A stretch of 27,002 bases of DNA from Verrucomicrobiales bacterium (lineage in GTDB: Bacteria > Verrucomicrobiota > Verrucomicrobiia > Limisphaerales > UBA9464), in the NCBI GenBank assembly GCA_003445095.1, contig DLVS01000707.1, positions 1 through 27,002 of the forward strand, in the 5' to 3' direction. How positions within the stretch are numbered: the first letter of the stretch is position 1; every line of letters starts with the position of its first letter. The notes beneath the pieces are model-generated. The model did not search any database. It worked only from the letters and a program-made list of their open reading frames with translations, and was not told the origin of the DNA. Made by a program: the position numbers and the translations under genes. Of this stretch, positions 1 through 7,699 are shown piece after piece.

Positions 1-192
1 CTCAAGGAAGGACTGAAGCTATTCTGGTTCGCCACCGGCAAAGACGATTTCTTGGTCGAAACGTCTCGCGCAACGGTAGCGATGTTTAAGAAACATCAAT
101 TTCCAGTTGTTTATAAGGAGACCGACGGTGCGCACACTTGGATTGTCTGGAGAGAGTACTTAAACGAGTTTGTTCCCCAATTATTCCAGTAG
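1..192 (+). CDS. Esterase, enterochelin esterase-like (C-terminal end, partial)
   Basis: Frame 1 is open from the first base to a TAG at 190-192 and encodes the last 63 residues of a protein that starts before the window. The segment contains a Gly-Ala-His-Thr-Trp motif followed by a Trp-Arg pair (GAHTWIVWR). This is the C-terminal signature around the catalytic histidine of alpha/beta-hydrolase esterases of the enterochelin-esterase/esterase D type (PF00756). An upstream stretch (FWFATGKDDF) resembles the usual strand carrying the catalytic acidic residue. Such proteins are often secreted xylan or feruloyl esterases, but the substrate cannot be told from this fragment. The gene converges on the ketosynthase operon, with stop codons only 13 bp apart. 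Confidence 0.75.
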   Translation, partial: LKEGLKLFWFATGKDDFLVETSRATVAMFKKHQFPVVYKETDGAHTWIVWREYLNEFVPQLFQ

Positions 193-205
193 CCCGCGTG
201 CCCAA

Positions 206-1228
206 TCATGAGCCCGGCGCACCAGGCTTCGAGAACGCTGCGCCAATCGCTTGTAAGTTGCTTCCGGCGACCGCAACCCATGCTGAATGTACGCCGTCGG
301 AGGCCACGGCACTGGCGGCTGCCACGCAGCTCCACGCCCCCGCCGCCGCGAGGCCTTCACCTAAGATCGCGCTCGGAACGACTTGCCGTGCCGGCCAGCC
401 AGGCCCCGAGCAATCCACACGGCTGGAGGTCACTGCCCAAAGCGCTTCTGCCGGGACTGACGCAAGCTGATCACGCACGACAGTCCAGGCTTCGGCTCGG
501 TTGCGACCCCTGGTGAATAACTCTGGATCGGAGACAGCGGTCAACTCGACGTTCGCCGGCTCACGACGCAGATAGACAGCGCCCGCGCCTTCTCCAGGCA
601 CCGGGGTATGGCGAAACGGCTTCAATGCCGCGGTGGTCAGCCAGTCGGCTTCTTCCGAGGCCACGACCACACAACCGTCCACCTCATCGTCACGCAGCCA
701 ATCCGCTGCCAACGCCAATCCTTGTACGAACGCGGTCTGATCGCCGACCAGGGTGTAATTCAGCCGCGATGTGCCCAGGACGGCGCCAACGTGGGAAGCC
801 GGTGCGTTGAACACGGTCTCCGGAAACAACATGGGGCTAGCCGTTGCGGCATTCTCCAAAGTCTCCGCGTAGAATCGCCGGGAATATGTCACTCCGCCCG
901 ACATCACGGCGCAAACGATGCCGAGCCTCAATTCTCTTCGCGTAACTCGAACGGCGTCGCCGCCCAACGATTCGAGGGCTGCCCCGACGGCGAAATGTGA
1001 TACCGCGCTCGATCTTCTGAGCCGAGGATGAGCGAGATAAGGTGGTCGAGGAACGGGCGCAGGCACGCGTCGTGCAAGTGCCGGAGATGAGCCCGCGGAA
1101 CCTGCCAACGGTTCTTCGGGCAGGGGAACTCCCGCCTCCAAGGCAACGGTGAGCGCAGCAACTCCCCAACCCGCCGGTGAAACCGCTCCGGCACCCGCGA
1201 CGAACACCGACGTGGAAACCTGGCTCAT
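206..1228 (-). CDS. Ketosynthase-like protein without active-site residues (chain-length-factor-like)
   Basis: 340 residues with a thiolase-fold beta-ketoacyl synthase pattern. The N-terminus (VFVAGAGAVSPAG) aligns by eye with the start of FabF-type enzymes, and PGEGAGAVYL (211-220) matches the conserved GEGA region. At the nucleophile position, where the neighbour has Ala-Cys-Ala, this protein has Asp-Gln-Thr (Q164). The position of the last catalytic histidine reads GEG (E291), and the NAHGTGT motif is absent. Replacement of Cys by Gln is the hallmark of chain length factors in type II polyketide synthases. The protein is therefore inferred to be a non-condensing partner of the upstream ketosynthase. 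The start is the ATG at 1228, which overlaps the upstream stop as ATGA and implies translational coupling. The open frame continues upstream to 1744, but that part lies inside the ketosynthase gene and is not used. No ACP or ketoreductase is adjacent. Confidence 0.8.
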   Translation of the reverse strand: MSQVSTSVFVAGAGAVSPAGWGVAALTVALEAGVPLPEEPLAGSAGSSPALARRVPAPVPRPPYLAHPRLRRSSAVSHFAVGAALESLGGDAVRVTRRELRLGIVCAVMSGGVTYSRRFYAETLENAATASPMLFPETVFNAPASHVGAVLGTSRLNYTLVGDQTAFVQGLALAADWLRDDEVDGCVVVASEEADWLTTAALKPFRHTPVPGEGAGAVYLRREPANVELTAVSDPELFTRGRNRAEAWTVVRDQLASVPAEALWAVTSSRVDCSGPGWPARQVVPSAILGEGLAAAGAWSCVAAASAVASDGVHSAWVAVAGSNLQAIGAAFSKPGAPGS

Positions 1229-2466
1229 GGACGGCGAAGCAGAAGGCTGGCGTTGGCGCCGCCAAAACCGAACGAGTTGGTCAACGCGATCTCGAAAGTA
1301 GCATCGCGAGCCTCGCGAACGATGGGAAAGGCACACGCCGAATCCGCCGTTTCCAGACTCGTTTCCGGCGGGAGCCATTGTCCGCGCAGGGCCAGCAAAC
1401 AAACCGCCGCCTCGATTGCGCCGGCGGCGCCCAACGTATGGCCGATTCCGGCTTTGGTTGAACTCACCGGCAAACGCGCGGCGGCAGCTCCCGCCCAGCG
1501 CGAAATCGCAGCTCCTTCTGCCGCATCGTTCAACGGTGTGCCAGTACCATGCGCATTCAAGTAACCCACGGCTTCCGGCGCTACTTCCGCTTGGGCACAG
1601 GCCGCCGTCATGGTCTGCCAAGCCGCCTCGCCATCGGGTCGCGGTTGCGTGAGATGATGAATGTCGGTCGCGGCGCCGTATCCGGCTACCTCGCCAAGAA
1701 TCTCGGCGCCGCGACGGCGAGCCGCCGTTTCCGCTTCCAAACACAATACGGCGGCGCCCTCGCCGAGCGCGAGGCCGTCGCGGTGAGCATCGAACGGACG
1801 GCAGGTCGTCGGTGACAACGCTTGCAACGAATCGAATCCCGCGAAAACCAAATGACTCAATGCGTCGTATCCACCGGTGAGGACTCGTTCAGCGCGGCCG
1901 GTGCGAACTAAGGTGAAAGCATGCCCCACCGCATTGGCTCCCGAGGCGCACGCATTCGCGATCATCGTAACCGGACCGCGAAAGCCGAACGCGTCCATGA
2001 GGTCGAGTGCCTGGCGCTGCGGTTGGTAGTGCGTCACCCGACGTGCCTGGCCCCGAAGCCTCGTCGGAGTAGTCACACATTGGCGATAGAATGCCTCCCC
2101 CAGGCTCATCCCACCGCTGGTCGTACCCAAGACGACCGGAAGATTTTCGACGCCCGCCGTCCAGCCGGCTTGAGTCCACGCCTCCGCGGCCGCCACCAGC
2201 AGCATTCGCGCGGCGCGATCCAAACGCTGCTGCTGGTGCGCCGAAAGCCGGGTACGTGGCCACGATGCCGGCAGATCGATCTCCGCGGCTGATTGCACCC
2301 GTTGTCGCGAGACGTCAAAAAGGGTTACCGGCCGGAACCCTCGCCGACCGCTTCGGAAGCCTTCGGCATTAGCCTCGGCGCCGTTCCCGAGAGCGGTCAA
2401 GAGGCCAATCCCAGTGACCACCACGCGCGCCGGTTGGGCAGATGTGGAGTGGGACGAGAACAACAT
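1225..2466 (-). CDS. Beta-ketoacyl-ACP synthase, FabF/KAS II type
   Basis: 413 residues from an ATG at 2466; the frame is open to a GTG at 2481, which would add five residues. It begins with the typical VVVTGIGLLTALGNG. Full catalytic residues are present: Cys173 in NACASGANA, His306 in NAHGTGTPLND, Lys338 and His343 in STKAGIGHTLGAAGA, and a C-terminal glycine-rich NSFGFGGANA. It should catalyse decarboxylative Claisen condensation of malonyl-ACP with an acyl-ACP in the cytoplasm. It is followed with a 4-nt ATGA overlap by a degenerate ketosynthase, so the two probably form a heterodimer as in type II polyketide, aryl polyene or similar specialised acyl chains. It could instead be a fatty-acid KAS II, but the paired inactive homologue argues against a purely housekeeping role. 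No Shine-Dalgarno is visible. It is transcribed divergently from the DUF748 gene. Confidence 0.88.
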   Translation of the reverse strand: MLFSSHSTSAQPARVVVTGIGLLTALGNGAEANAEGFRSGRRGFRPVTLFDVSRQRVQSAAEIDLPASWPRTRLSAHQQQRLDRAARMLLVAAAEAWTQAGWTAGVENLPVVLGTTSGGMSLGEAFYRQCVTTPTRLRGQARRVTHYQPQRQALDLMDAFGFRGPVTMIANACASGANAVGHAFTLVRTGRAERVLTGGYDALSHLVFAGFDSLQALSPTTCRPFDAHRDGLALGEGAAVLCLEAETAARRRGAEILGEVAGYGAATDIHHLTQPRPDGEAAWQTMTAACAQAEVAPEAVGYLNAHGTGTPLNDAAEGAAISRWAGAAAARLPVSSTKAGIGHTLGAAGAIEAAVCLLALRGQWLPPETSLETADSACAFPIVREARDATFEIALTNSFGFGGANASLLLRRP

Positions 2467-2719
2467 CAGAGTTCGCGCCACCTTATGTACGCGTCTTCCT
2501 GAACGTCAATCGGATGGCAAATCTCCCGTGGCCATTAAGGTCAGGCGACGCTTTGCGAAGTCGTATGAGGGCGAAGTTACGACGGTGTCAGCTCGCCGCG
2601 CACAACTCAGTCTGGCTTCGTCCCACTTCGTCGGAACAAGCGGGCGGAGCGAACGCAGCGAACGCATTTCCGCCTAAGGACCCTCGACCAGACGCTCAAA
2701 TCACTGCAAACTCCTTTCC
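2467..2719. other. Divergent intergenic region with tandem repeat and small hairpin
   Basis: About 250 bp separates the divergent ketosynthase operon and the DUF748 gene, so both promoters should lie here, although no convincing -35/-10 pair was found. It holds an exact tandem duplication of the 9-mer AGCGAACGC (2648-2656 and 2657-2665). This is flanked by a 6-bp inverted repeat, GGCGGA at 2643-2648 and TCCGCC at 2669-2674. The structure could be an operator or a replication slippage product. Confidence 0.4.
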
Positions 2720-5695
2720 GTGAATCCAACCAGTCCGCCTCGCAAGCCCCTTCTGCGCCGGACCCCTGTGCGAGTATTTGGCGTTCTGGTGGTTCTCGTC
2801 CTGCTCTACGCCGTCGGCGGCTTCTGGCTGGCGCCGCGAATCATCCGCTCCCAATTGCTCAAGCGGCTTCCGCCGATAACCCACCGTCAGGCCGAGATTG
2901 GGAACGTTGAAGTAAATCCGTTCCGCCTAACCCTAACTATTTCTAATCTCGCGTTGATCGAATCAAATGGAGCGCGGTGCGCTTCGTTCGAACGACTTCA
3001 CGCCGATTTGCAAGCGGAGTCTCTGTGGCGAAGGGCGTTGGTTCTGCGGGAGGTGGAGGTGATTCGACCGGTCCTCGACGTGCGCCGGAATCCTCAAGGC
3101 GTTTTCAGTTGGGCCGATCTCGTACCCACGAATTCCTCCGCAACCAGCGCTCCGCCTCCGTTGGTTGAGATCACCAGCCTGCGCTTGGGTGACGGACAGG
3201 TGAACTTCCACGATGAAATAGTTCCCGGTGGCTTCGAGCGGCGCCTCAGCGAGATCGACCTTCAATTCACTAACTTCACTACGAAACTGGGCGTTCGGTC
3301 CGCAGGAACCTTCAAAACAGTCGGCGAAGAAGGCGAGTCTGTCCGATGGGAAGGCGACGTCGGGGTCAACCCTGTCGCCTCGGTCGGCACCTTGAACATC
3401 GAGGGGTATTCAATCCCCCGTTATGGCCCCTATGTGCAACTGGCGACAGTGGCGAGTTTCACGGAGGGACGACTCAATGTCATCTTGCCGTACTCGTTTC
3501 TAAATTCCGGAAATTCTCCGGACGCCACGGTCAGCAACGTGGCAGTGACGATTACCAATTTGGTTTTCAAGCTACCCGACGCCACGGAACCAACCTTAAC
3601 ACTGGCGGAACTGGCGATTCAGAACGTATCCGCCGGACTCAAAGAACAGCGGTTGCAAGTGGGCCAAATTGCCCTTCGATCCGGGCAGTTCACGGCCCAG
3701 CGCGGCTCCGATGGCTCGGTAGATGTTAAGCAGGCGGTGCGACCGGAGTTTGTTGAGCGAGCAATACAGACGATTGGGGAACGACTGGCCGGATGGCGCG
3801 TGCAAGTGGATGAGATCTTGAATGAAAAGATTGAGTTGGGTTGGAAGGACATCGACGTCGCGTCCCCGGTGTTGCTGACCGCAGAAGTGGAACGCCTCCA
3901 GGTCAAAGGTCTTTCGAATCAGACCAACCAGCCGGTAACGATTGACGGTGTCGGGCGATGGGCGACGAACGGTCGCATGAACCTGGCGATCGAGGGGACG
4001 CTGTTGCCCGCTCGGGCGACCGTGAAACTGGACTTCGAGCGGATCCGGTTGGCCCGTCTCCAGCCGTATTTTTCTGAACTGGTGAATCTCGACGTTAGGC
4101 AAGGCGAAGTCGCCGGGCATTGGACGGTCGGCTACAACCGCGAGGTCGGCGGGCCCTTAGTCACGGTGGAGGGGGGGCTGGAGGTGACGGACTTCCTGGC
4201 GTTCGATACGCAAGTAGGGCGCGATTTTCTTAAGTGGGAAACTGTGGCATTGCGGCGGGTAAAGGGCTCTTGGGAGCCAGCCAAGTTGGAACTCGACGAA
4301 ATTTACCTGCGCGCTCCGGCCACGAGCTTCGTGTTGATGACCAATGGCCAGTTCAACGTTTTCTCGTTGCTCAAGGCGTCAAAATCCCAAGCGGATGTCA
4401 AGGCGCCGACTCCTGAGCCTCCGGTAGCTCCCGCGAGCATGGCAGTGAGCCTCAACGTGAACCGAATCACGCTGACGAACGCGTCGTTGTTGGCGGCTGA
4501 TCAGACGGTTCCCGGCGAATTCACCACCACCCTGCAACGGTTCTCCGGTTCGGTGACTGACGTGGCTTACCCGGAAATGAAAAAGTCGCGGATCGACTTA
4601 GCGGGATTCGTCGGCGCTCGCGCCCCGTTCAAAGTCGAAGGCTGGGTCCGGCCAGATCCTGCCCAAATGTTGATCGACCTCCACGTGACCGCGACCAACG
4701 CCGAGGTAATTCCGTTCACGCCCTATTCGATCAAGTTCGCGGGTTACCCGCTGAAGGAGGGTAAAGTAACCGCTGATGTGCGTTATCAGGTGAATGGGCG
4801 GCAGTTGGAGGGCGAGAACAAAGTCATTGTGGATCGACTCACCCTCGGTTCAAAAACGAGCGGGGAACCGATCCTGAATCTTCCGGTCAAATTGGGGATC
4901 GCGATCCTCAAAGACAGCGAAGGGAAAATCACACTCGACATTCCGGTGAAGGGCAGCTTGGACGATCCGGAATTCGGGGTGCGGAAAGTCATTTGGCAAG
5001 CGGTGAAAGGGCTGTTCGTGAAAGTGGCCACGGCGCCGTTCAAATTGCTGGGATCGTTGTTCGGTGGAACTGAAGAAGATGGCGAATCCCTCCAAACCGT
5101 ATCCTTCGATGCCGGTTCCACCAACCTTGCTCCTGCGTCCACGAACCAACTTCACCAGCTAGTGAAGGCATTGGGACAACGGCCGGAACTGCTTTTGGCA
5201 CTGCGGGGCGGCGCGTCACCCACCAATGACGGACCCGTCCTGGCTCGGCGGAAGCTTGACGCGACTCTGGCGCAACTTCGCGCCGAAGAATTGGCGGCAA
5301 CCGGATCTCCGGCCGCTCAAGATGCGGGAACAACGCTGAGTCGCACCGATCGTTCGCGGTTGTTGGCAAAATCGTTCGCTCAGAAGTTTCCTGAAATTGC
5401 CCTCGCAAACCCAACTCCGGAGCCGGCTCCTGGGGCGCCCAACACGACCAATCCGTTGCCTCTCTCCCCTGAAGAGATGGAACGAAAGTTATTGGCGCAG
5501 TTGGACCCGTCTGAAGAAGAACTCAACGCGCTGCGATCGGCCCGCGTGGTGACCGTCAAGGAATGGCTGCTGGCGTCTGGACTCTCGCCAGATCGGTTGG
5601 TGTCGGATGAGGCGGCGACGTCGGCGTCGAACACACCGGCGGCTCCAGCGGAACCGCCAGTGCTTGAGTCGGTCGTGGAATTCTCGCTGGAGTAA
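2720..5695 (+). CDS. DUF748 (AsmA-like) membrane-anchored protein
   Basis: 991 residues from a GTG start. A short basic N-terminus is followed by one hydrophobic segment (about 18-37, VRVFGVLVVLVLLYAVGGFW), consistent with an inner-membrane anchor and a large periplasmic body. The body has the pattern of DUF748/AsmA-superfamily proteins: IRSQLLKRLPPIT just after the membrane segment, the NPFRLTL and VNFHDE-like elements, and a late stretch around PFTPYSIKFAGYPLKEGKV. Near residues 793-825 (VSFDAGSTNLAPAS...LGQRPEL) comes the small C-terminal region seen in many DUF748 proteins that resembles OmpA-type periplasmic folds. The last 100 residues are rich in Ala, Pro and acidic residues. AsmA-like proteins are thought to bridge inner and outer membranes for lipid transport; that role here is inference. 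The gene stands alone, 148 bp before the TIR gene. Confidence 0.85.
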   Translation: MNPTSPPRKPLLRRTPVRVFGVLVVLVLLYAVGGFWLAPRIIRSQLLKRLPPITHRQAEIGNVEVNPFRLTLTISNLALIESNGARCASFERLHADLQAESLWRRALVLREVEVIRPVLDVRRNPQGVFSWADLVPTNSSATSAPPPLVEITSLRLGDGQVNFHDEIVPGGFERRLSEIDLQFTNFTTKLGVRSAGTFKTVGEEGESVRWEGDVGVNPVASVGTLNIEGYSIPRYGPYVQLATVASFTEGRLNVILPYSFLNSGNSPDATVSNVAVTITNLVFKLPDATEPTLTLAELAIQNVSAGLKEQRLQVGQIALRSGQFTAQRGSDGSVDVKQAVRPEFVERAIQTIGERLAGWRVQVDEILNEKIELGWKDIDVASPVLLTAEVERLQVKGLSNQTNQPVTIDGVGRWATNGRMNLAIEGTLLPARATVKLDFERIRLARLQPYFSELVNLDVRQGEVAGHWTVGYNREVGGPLVTVEGGLEVTDFLAFDTQVGRDFLKWETVALRRVKGSWEPAKLELDEIYLRAPATSFVLMTNGQFNVFSLLKASKSQADVKAPTPEPPVAPASMAVSLNVNRITLTNASLLAADQTVPGEFTTTLQRFSGSVTDVAYPEMKKSRIDLAGFVGARAPFKVEGWVRPDPAQMLIDLHVTATNAEVIPFTPYSIKFAGYPLKEGKVTADVRYQVNGRQLEGENKVIVDRLTLGSKTSGEPILNLPVKLGIAILKDSEGKITLDIPVKGSLDDPEFGVRKVIWQAVKGLFVKVATAPFKLLGSLFGGTEEDGESLQTVSFDAGSTNLAPASTNQLHQLVKALGQRPELLLALRGGASPTNDGPVLARRKLDATLAQLRAEELAATGSPAAQDAGTTLSRTDRSRLLAKSFAQKFPEIALANPTPEPAPGAPNTTNPLPLSPEEMERKLLAQLDPSEEELNALRSARVVTVKEWLLASGLSPDRLVSDEAATSASNTPAAPAEPPVLESVVEFSLE

Positions 5696-5843
5696 GAGCC
5701 GGATGCGGCCACCTATTCTAGCGCAAATTCCTGCTTACTGTGGACGGGTCCAAGATGAGCCCAGACGGGTGAACTCGGAACAATATCCATTCCCCTAGAC
5801 ACCTTGCAGTTTGAGGACCTTAATGGCGCCGGAGCGCTAGTTG

Positions 5844-7550
5844 ATGCCCGATTCTGGATCCATTCCACGAGTATTCATCTGCTATGCTCGTGCTGACAAT
5901 GAGTCGTCAGAGCCGCGCGAACGCTGGCTGGAACGGTTGCGCCGGCACTTGCGGCCGTATGAGGACCAAGGCGAACTCGAGGTCTTTTGCGATGCCGTCA
6001 TCGCGTGGGGTGACGATTGGCACGGGCGGATTCAAGACGAGCTTCGCGCAGCAAATGTCGTCGTGTTGCTGATGTCGGCCGCGTTCCTCGAGTCACGTTA
6101 TGTGGGTAACAGCGAACTGCCGGTGCTACTCCAACGCGCGCGAGATGATGGACTTAAGATCGTGCCCGTTCTGCTCAGTCCGTGCGGGTTCGACCAAGTT
6201 CGATTCAAATTTCCCGACCCAAAAATTGGCCCAGAAGTGCGCCGCTTGTCGTCGCTTCAAAGTGCGGGTTCTCCCAAAGAGACGTTGTGCGAAATGCAGT
6301 ATGGAGCGCAGGAACGGCTTCTCACGGAGATTGCCTCTGCCGTCCGACGTCACGCCTTGGAATCGGACAAACATCGGCACAAGCCGTCGGTGCAAGATCG
6401 ATCTATTTCGCCGGTTGGCCTGACTCCGTCAAGGTTCCCCGCGTCCTCGCCGTCGGCGAGCCCATTGATGCAACCCGCTCAACCGACGACGACCACCAAC
6501 GATGCTGCCCTCGAAAAACGCGATACGGTGAGTATGCGGAGCCAACCTACGACTTCGGATCAGGGGAGTGGAAAGGTGGGTCGAGGCCAATTGATCACCA
6601 CAGGTTCGCTGGCCGCCGTCGCCAGTGTCGGGTTGGTGGCGTTTTGGATTTGGAATTCGGTGAGAACACGCGATCCCGAGAATCCCAGGGCAACCACGAA
6701 TCCACCAGCAATGAGCCCATCGAACCGCGTGGAGCGAGCCGCTCCTGGTACCGCAGGGCTTAGCCCAAACCCCTCGACAGTTCAGATTTCAAAGGCAAGT
6801 CCCCCTGCCGCGCCCCCCCTGCTCGTAGGCTTTACTAATAGCCTAGGAATGGTTTTCAAGCGTGTGCCGCGAACCCAGGTTCTATTCAGTATTTGGGAAA
6901 CTAGGATCAAAGATTACGCGAGCTTTACCGGCTGGACGCCTTCTTGGGACACGCAAGAATACCGAAACGCCAAGTTGAGCCCGACGGTAGACTGTCCCGT
7001 AATTGATGTGACTTGGTCTAGAGCAATGGCGTTCGCGACCTGGCTGACAGAAAAGGAGCGGAATGAGGGAGTACTTCGCCCCGCGCAGCGATACCGCTTG
7101 CCGACCGACGAGGAATGGAGTCGGGCCGTCGGAATTCCCGTTGAATTCGGCCGATCACCCGAGGATAAAGCGCGAATCGGGAAGAGGGAGCCTTTATACC
7201 CATGGGGCACCGAGTGGCCGCCTCCTCCGCGTGCTGGCAACTACCCCGACGAAGCGGCTCAGGTTCGGTTTTCCGACTGGCCGGTAATCGCAACATACCG
7301 AGACGGATTTCCCACGACTGCTCCTGTAGGCTCCTTCTCAACCAACCGATTTGGGCTATTTGACCTTGGAGGCAACGTGTGGGAATGGTGCGACGATTGG
7401 TATAATGAAAGTCACAATGGCCGAGTGCTTCGGGGCGGATCCTGGGCGAGCATGGATACAAACATGTTCCTTTCGTCGTATCGCCGCAGCGGAACTCCAG
7501 ATGTCTCGAGTCAAGAGATAGGATTTCGGCTCGTTTTGGTCCCCGAATGA
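5844..7550 (+). CDS. TIR domain - transmembrane - SUMF1/FGE-like domain protein
   Basis: 568 residues from the ATG at 5844; a TTG directly before it is in frame, but the ATG has a possible GGAG nine bases upstream. Residues 7-170 form a TIR_2-type domain: RVFICYARADNE, an FCD element, a WHGRIQDEL helix, then VVVLLMSAAFLESRYV and IVPVLLSPCGF. Glu91 (NSELPVLL) sits where NAD-cleaving TIR domains carry the catalytic glutamate. A Ser/Pro/Thr-rich linker leads to one hydrophobic segment (about 252-270) and a second Pro-rich linker. Residues 330-568 are a formylglycine-generating-enzyme-like (SUMF1) domain: NSLGMVFKRVP, YRLPTDEEW (417-425), YPWGTEWP, FGLFDLGGNVWEWCDDW (503-519), RVLRGGSW (527-534), IGFRLV. 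The two copper-binding cysteines of true FGE, expected just after GGSW, are missing (the local sequence is ASMDTN), so sulfatase activation is unlikely and a binding or sensing role is inferred. No clear operon partner: the next gene is convergent. Confidence 0.88.
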   Translation: MPDSGSIPRVFICYARADNESSEPRERWLERLRRHLRPYEDQGELEVFCDAVIAWGDDWHGRIQDELRAANVVVLLMSAAFLESRYVGNSELPVLLQRARDDGLKIVPVLLSPCGFDQVRFKFPDPKIGPEVRRLSSLQSAGSPKETLCEMQYGAQERLLTEIASAVRRHALESDKHRHKPSVQDRSISPVGLTPSRFPASSPSASPLMQPAQPTTTTNDAALEKRDTVSMRSQPTTSDQGSGKVGRGQLITTGSLAAVASVGLVAFWIWNSVRTRDPENPRATTNPPAMSPSNRVERAAPGTAGLSPNPSTVQISKASPPAAPPLLVGFTNSLGMVFKRVPRTQVLFSIWETRIKDYASFTGWTPSWDTQEYRNAKLSPTVDCPVIDVTWSRAMAFATWLTEKERNEGVLRPAQRYRLPTDEEWSRAVGIPVEFGRSPEDKARIGKREPLYPWGTEWPPPPRAGNYPDEAAQVRFSDWPVIATYRDGFPTTAPVGSFSTNRFGLFDLGGNVWEWCDDWYNESHNGRVLRGGSWASMDTNMFLSSYRRSGTPDVSSQEIGFRLVLVPE

Positions 7551-7573
7551 CCTGCCCTGTGATTTTTGGCAGG
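7551..7573 (+). terminator. Possible hairpin terminator after the TIR-SUMF1 gene
   Basis: Immediately after the stop codon, CCTGCC (7551-7556) pairs with GGCAGG (7568-7573) across an 11-nt loop that contains a T run. There is no T tract after the stem, so this is at best a weak intrinsic terminator. The rest of the 149-bp gap up to the convergent antiporter gene shows nothing recognisable. Confidence 0.3.
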
Positions 7574-7699
7574 ACCAGAATGAGGCTAGACGGTATACTT
7601 GAGAACGCGAGATAGGCGTTCCGCCGGGCGGTGCGGATGGTACCTGGGTTTACTCCACTGCCAGCTTTTTAAGTTGGTCCAGACGACTCTGGACGAGGC

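Noticed and set aside
1229..1744. Upstream extension of the chain-length-factor-like frame
   Set aside because: This part overlaps the ketosynthase gene out of frame and is Arg/Gly/Ser-rich nonsense; the ATG at 1228 begins the recognisable ketosynthase fold.
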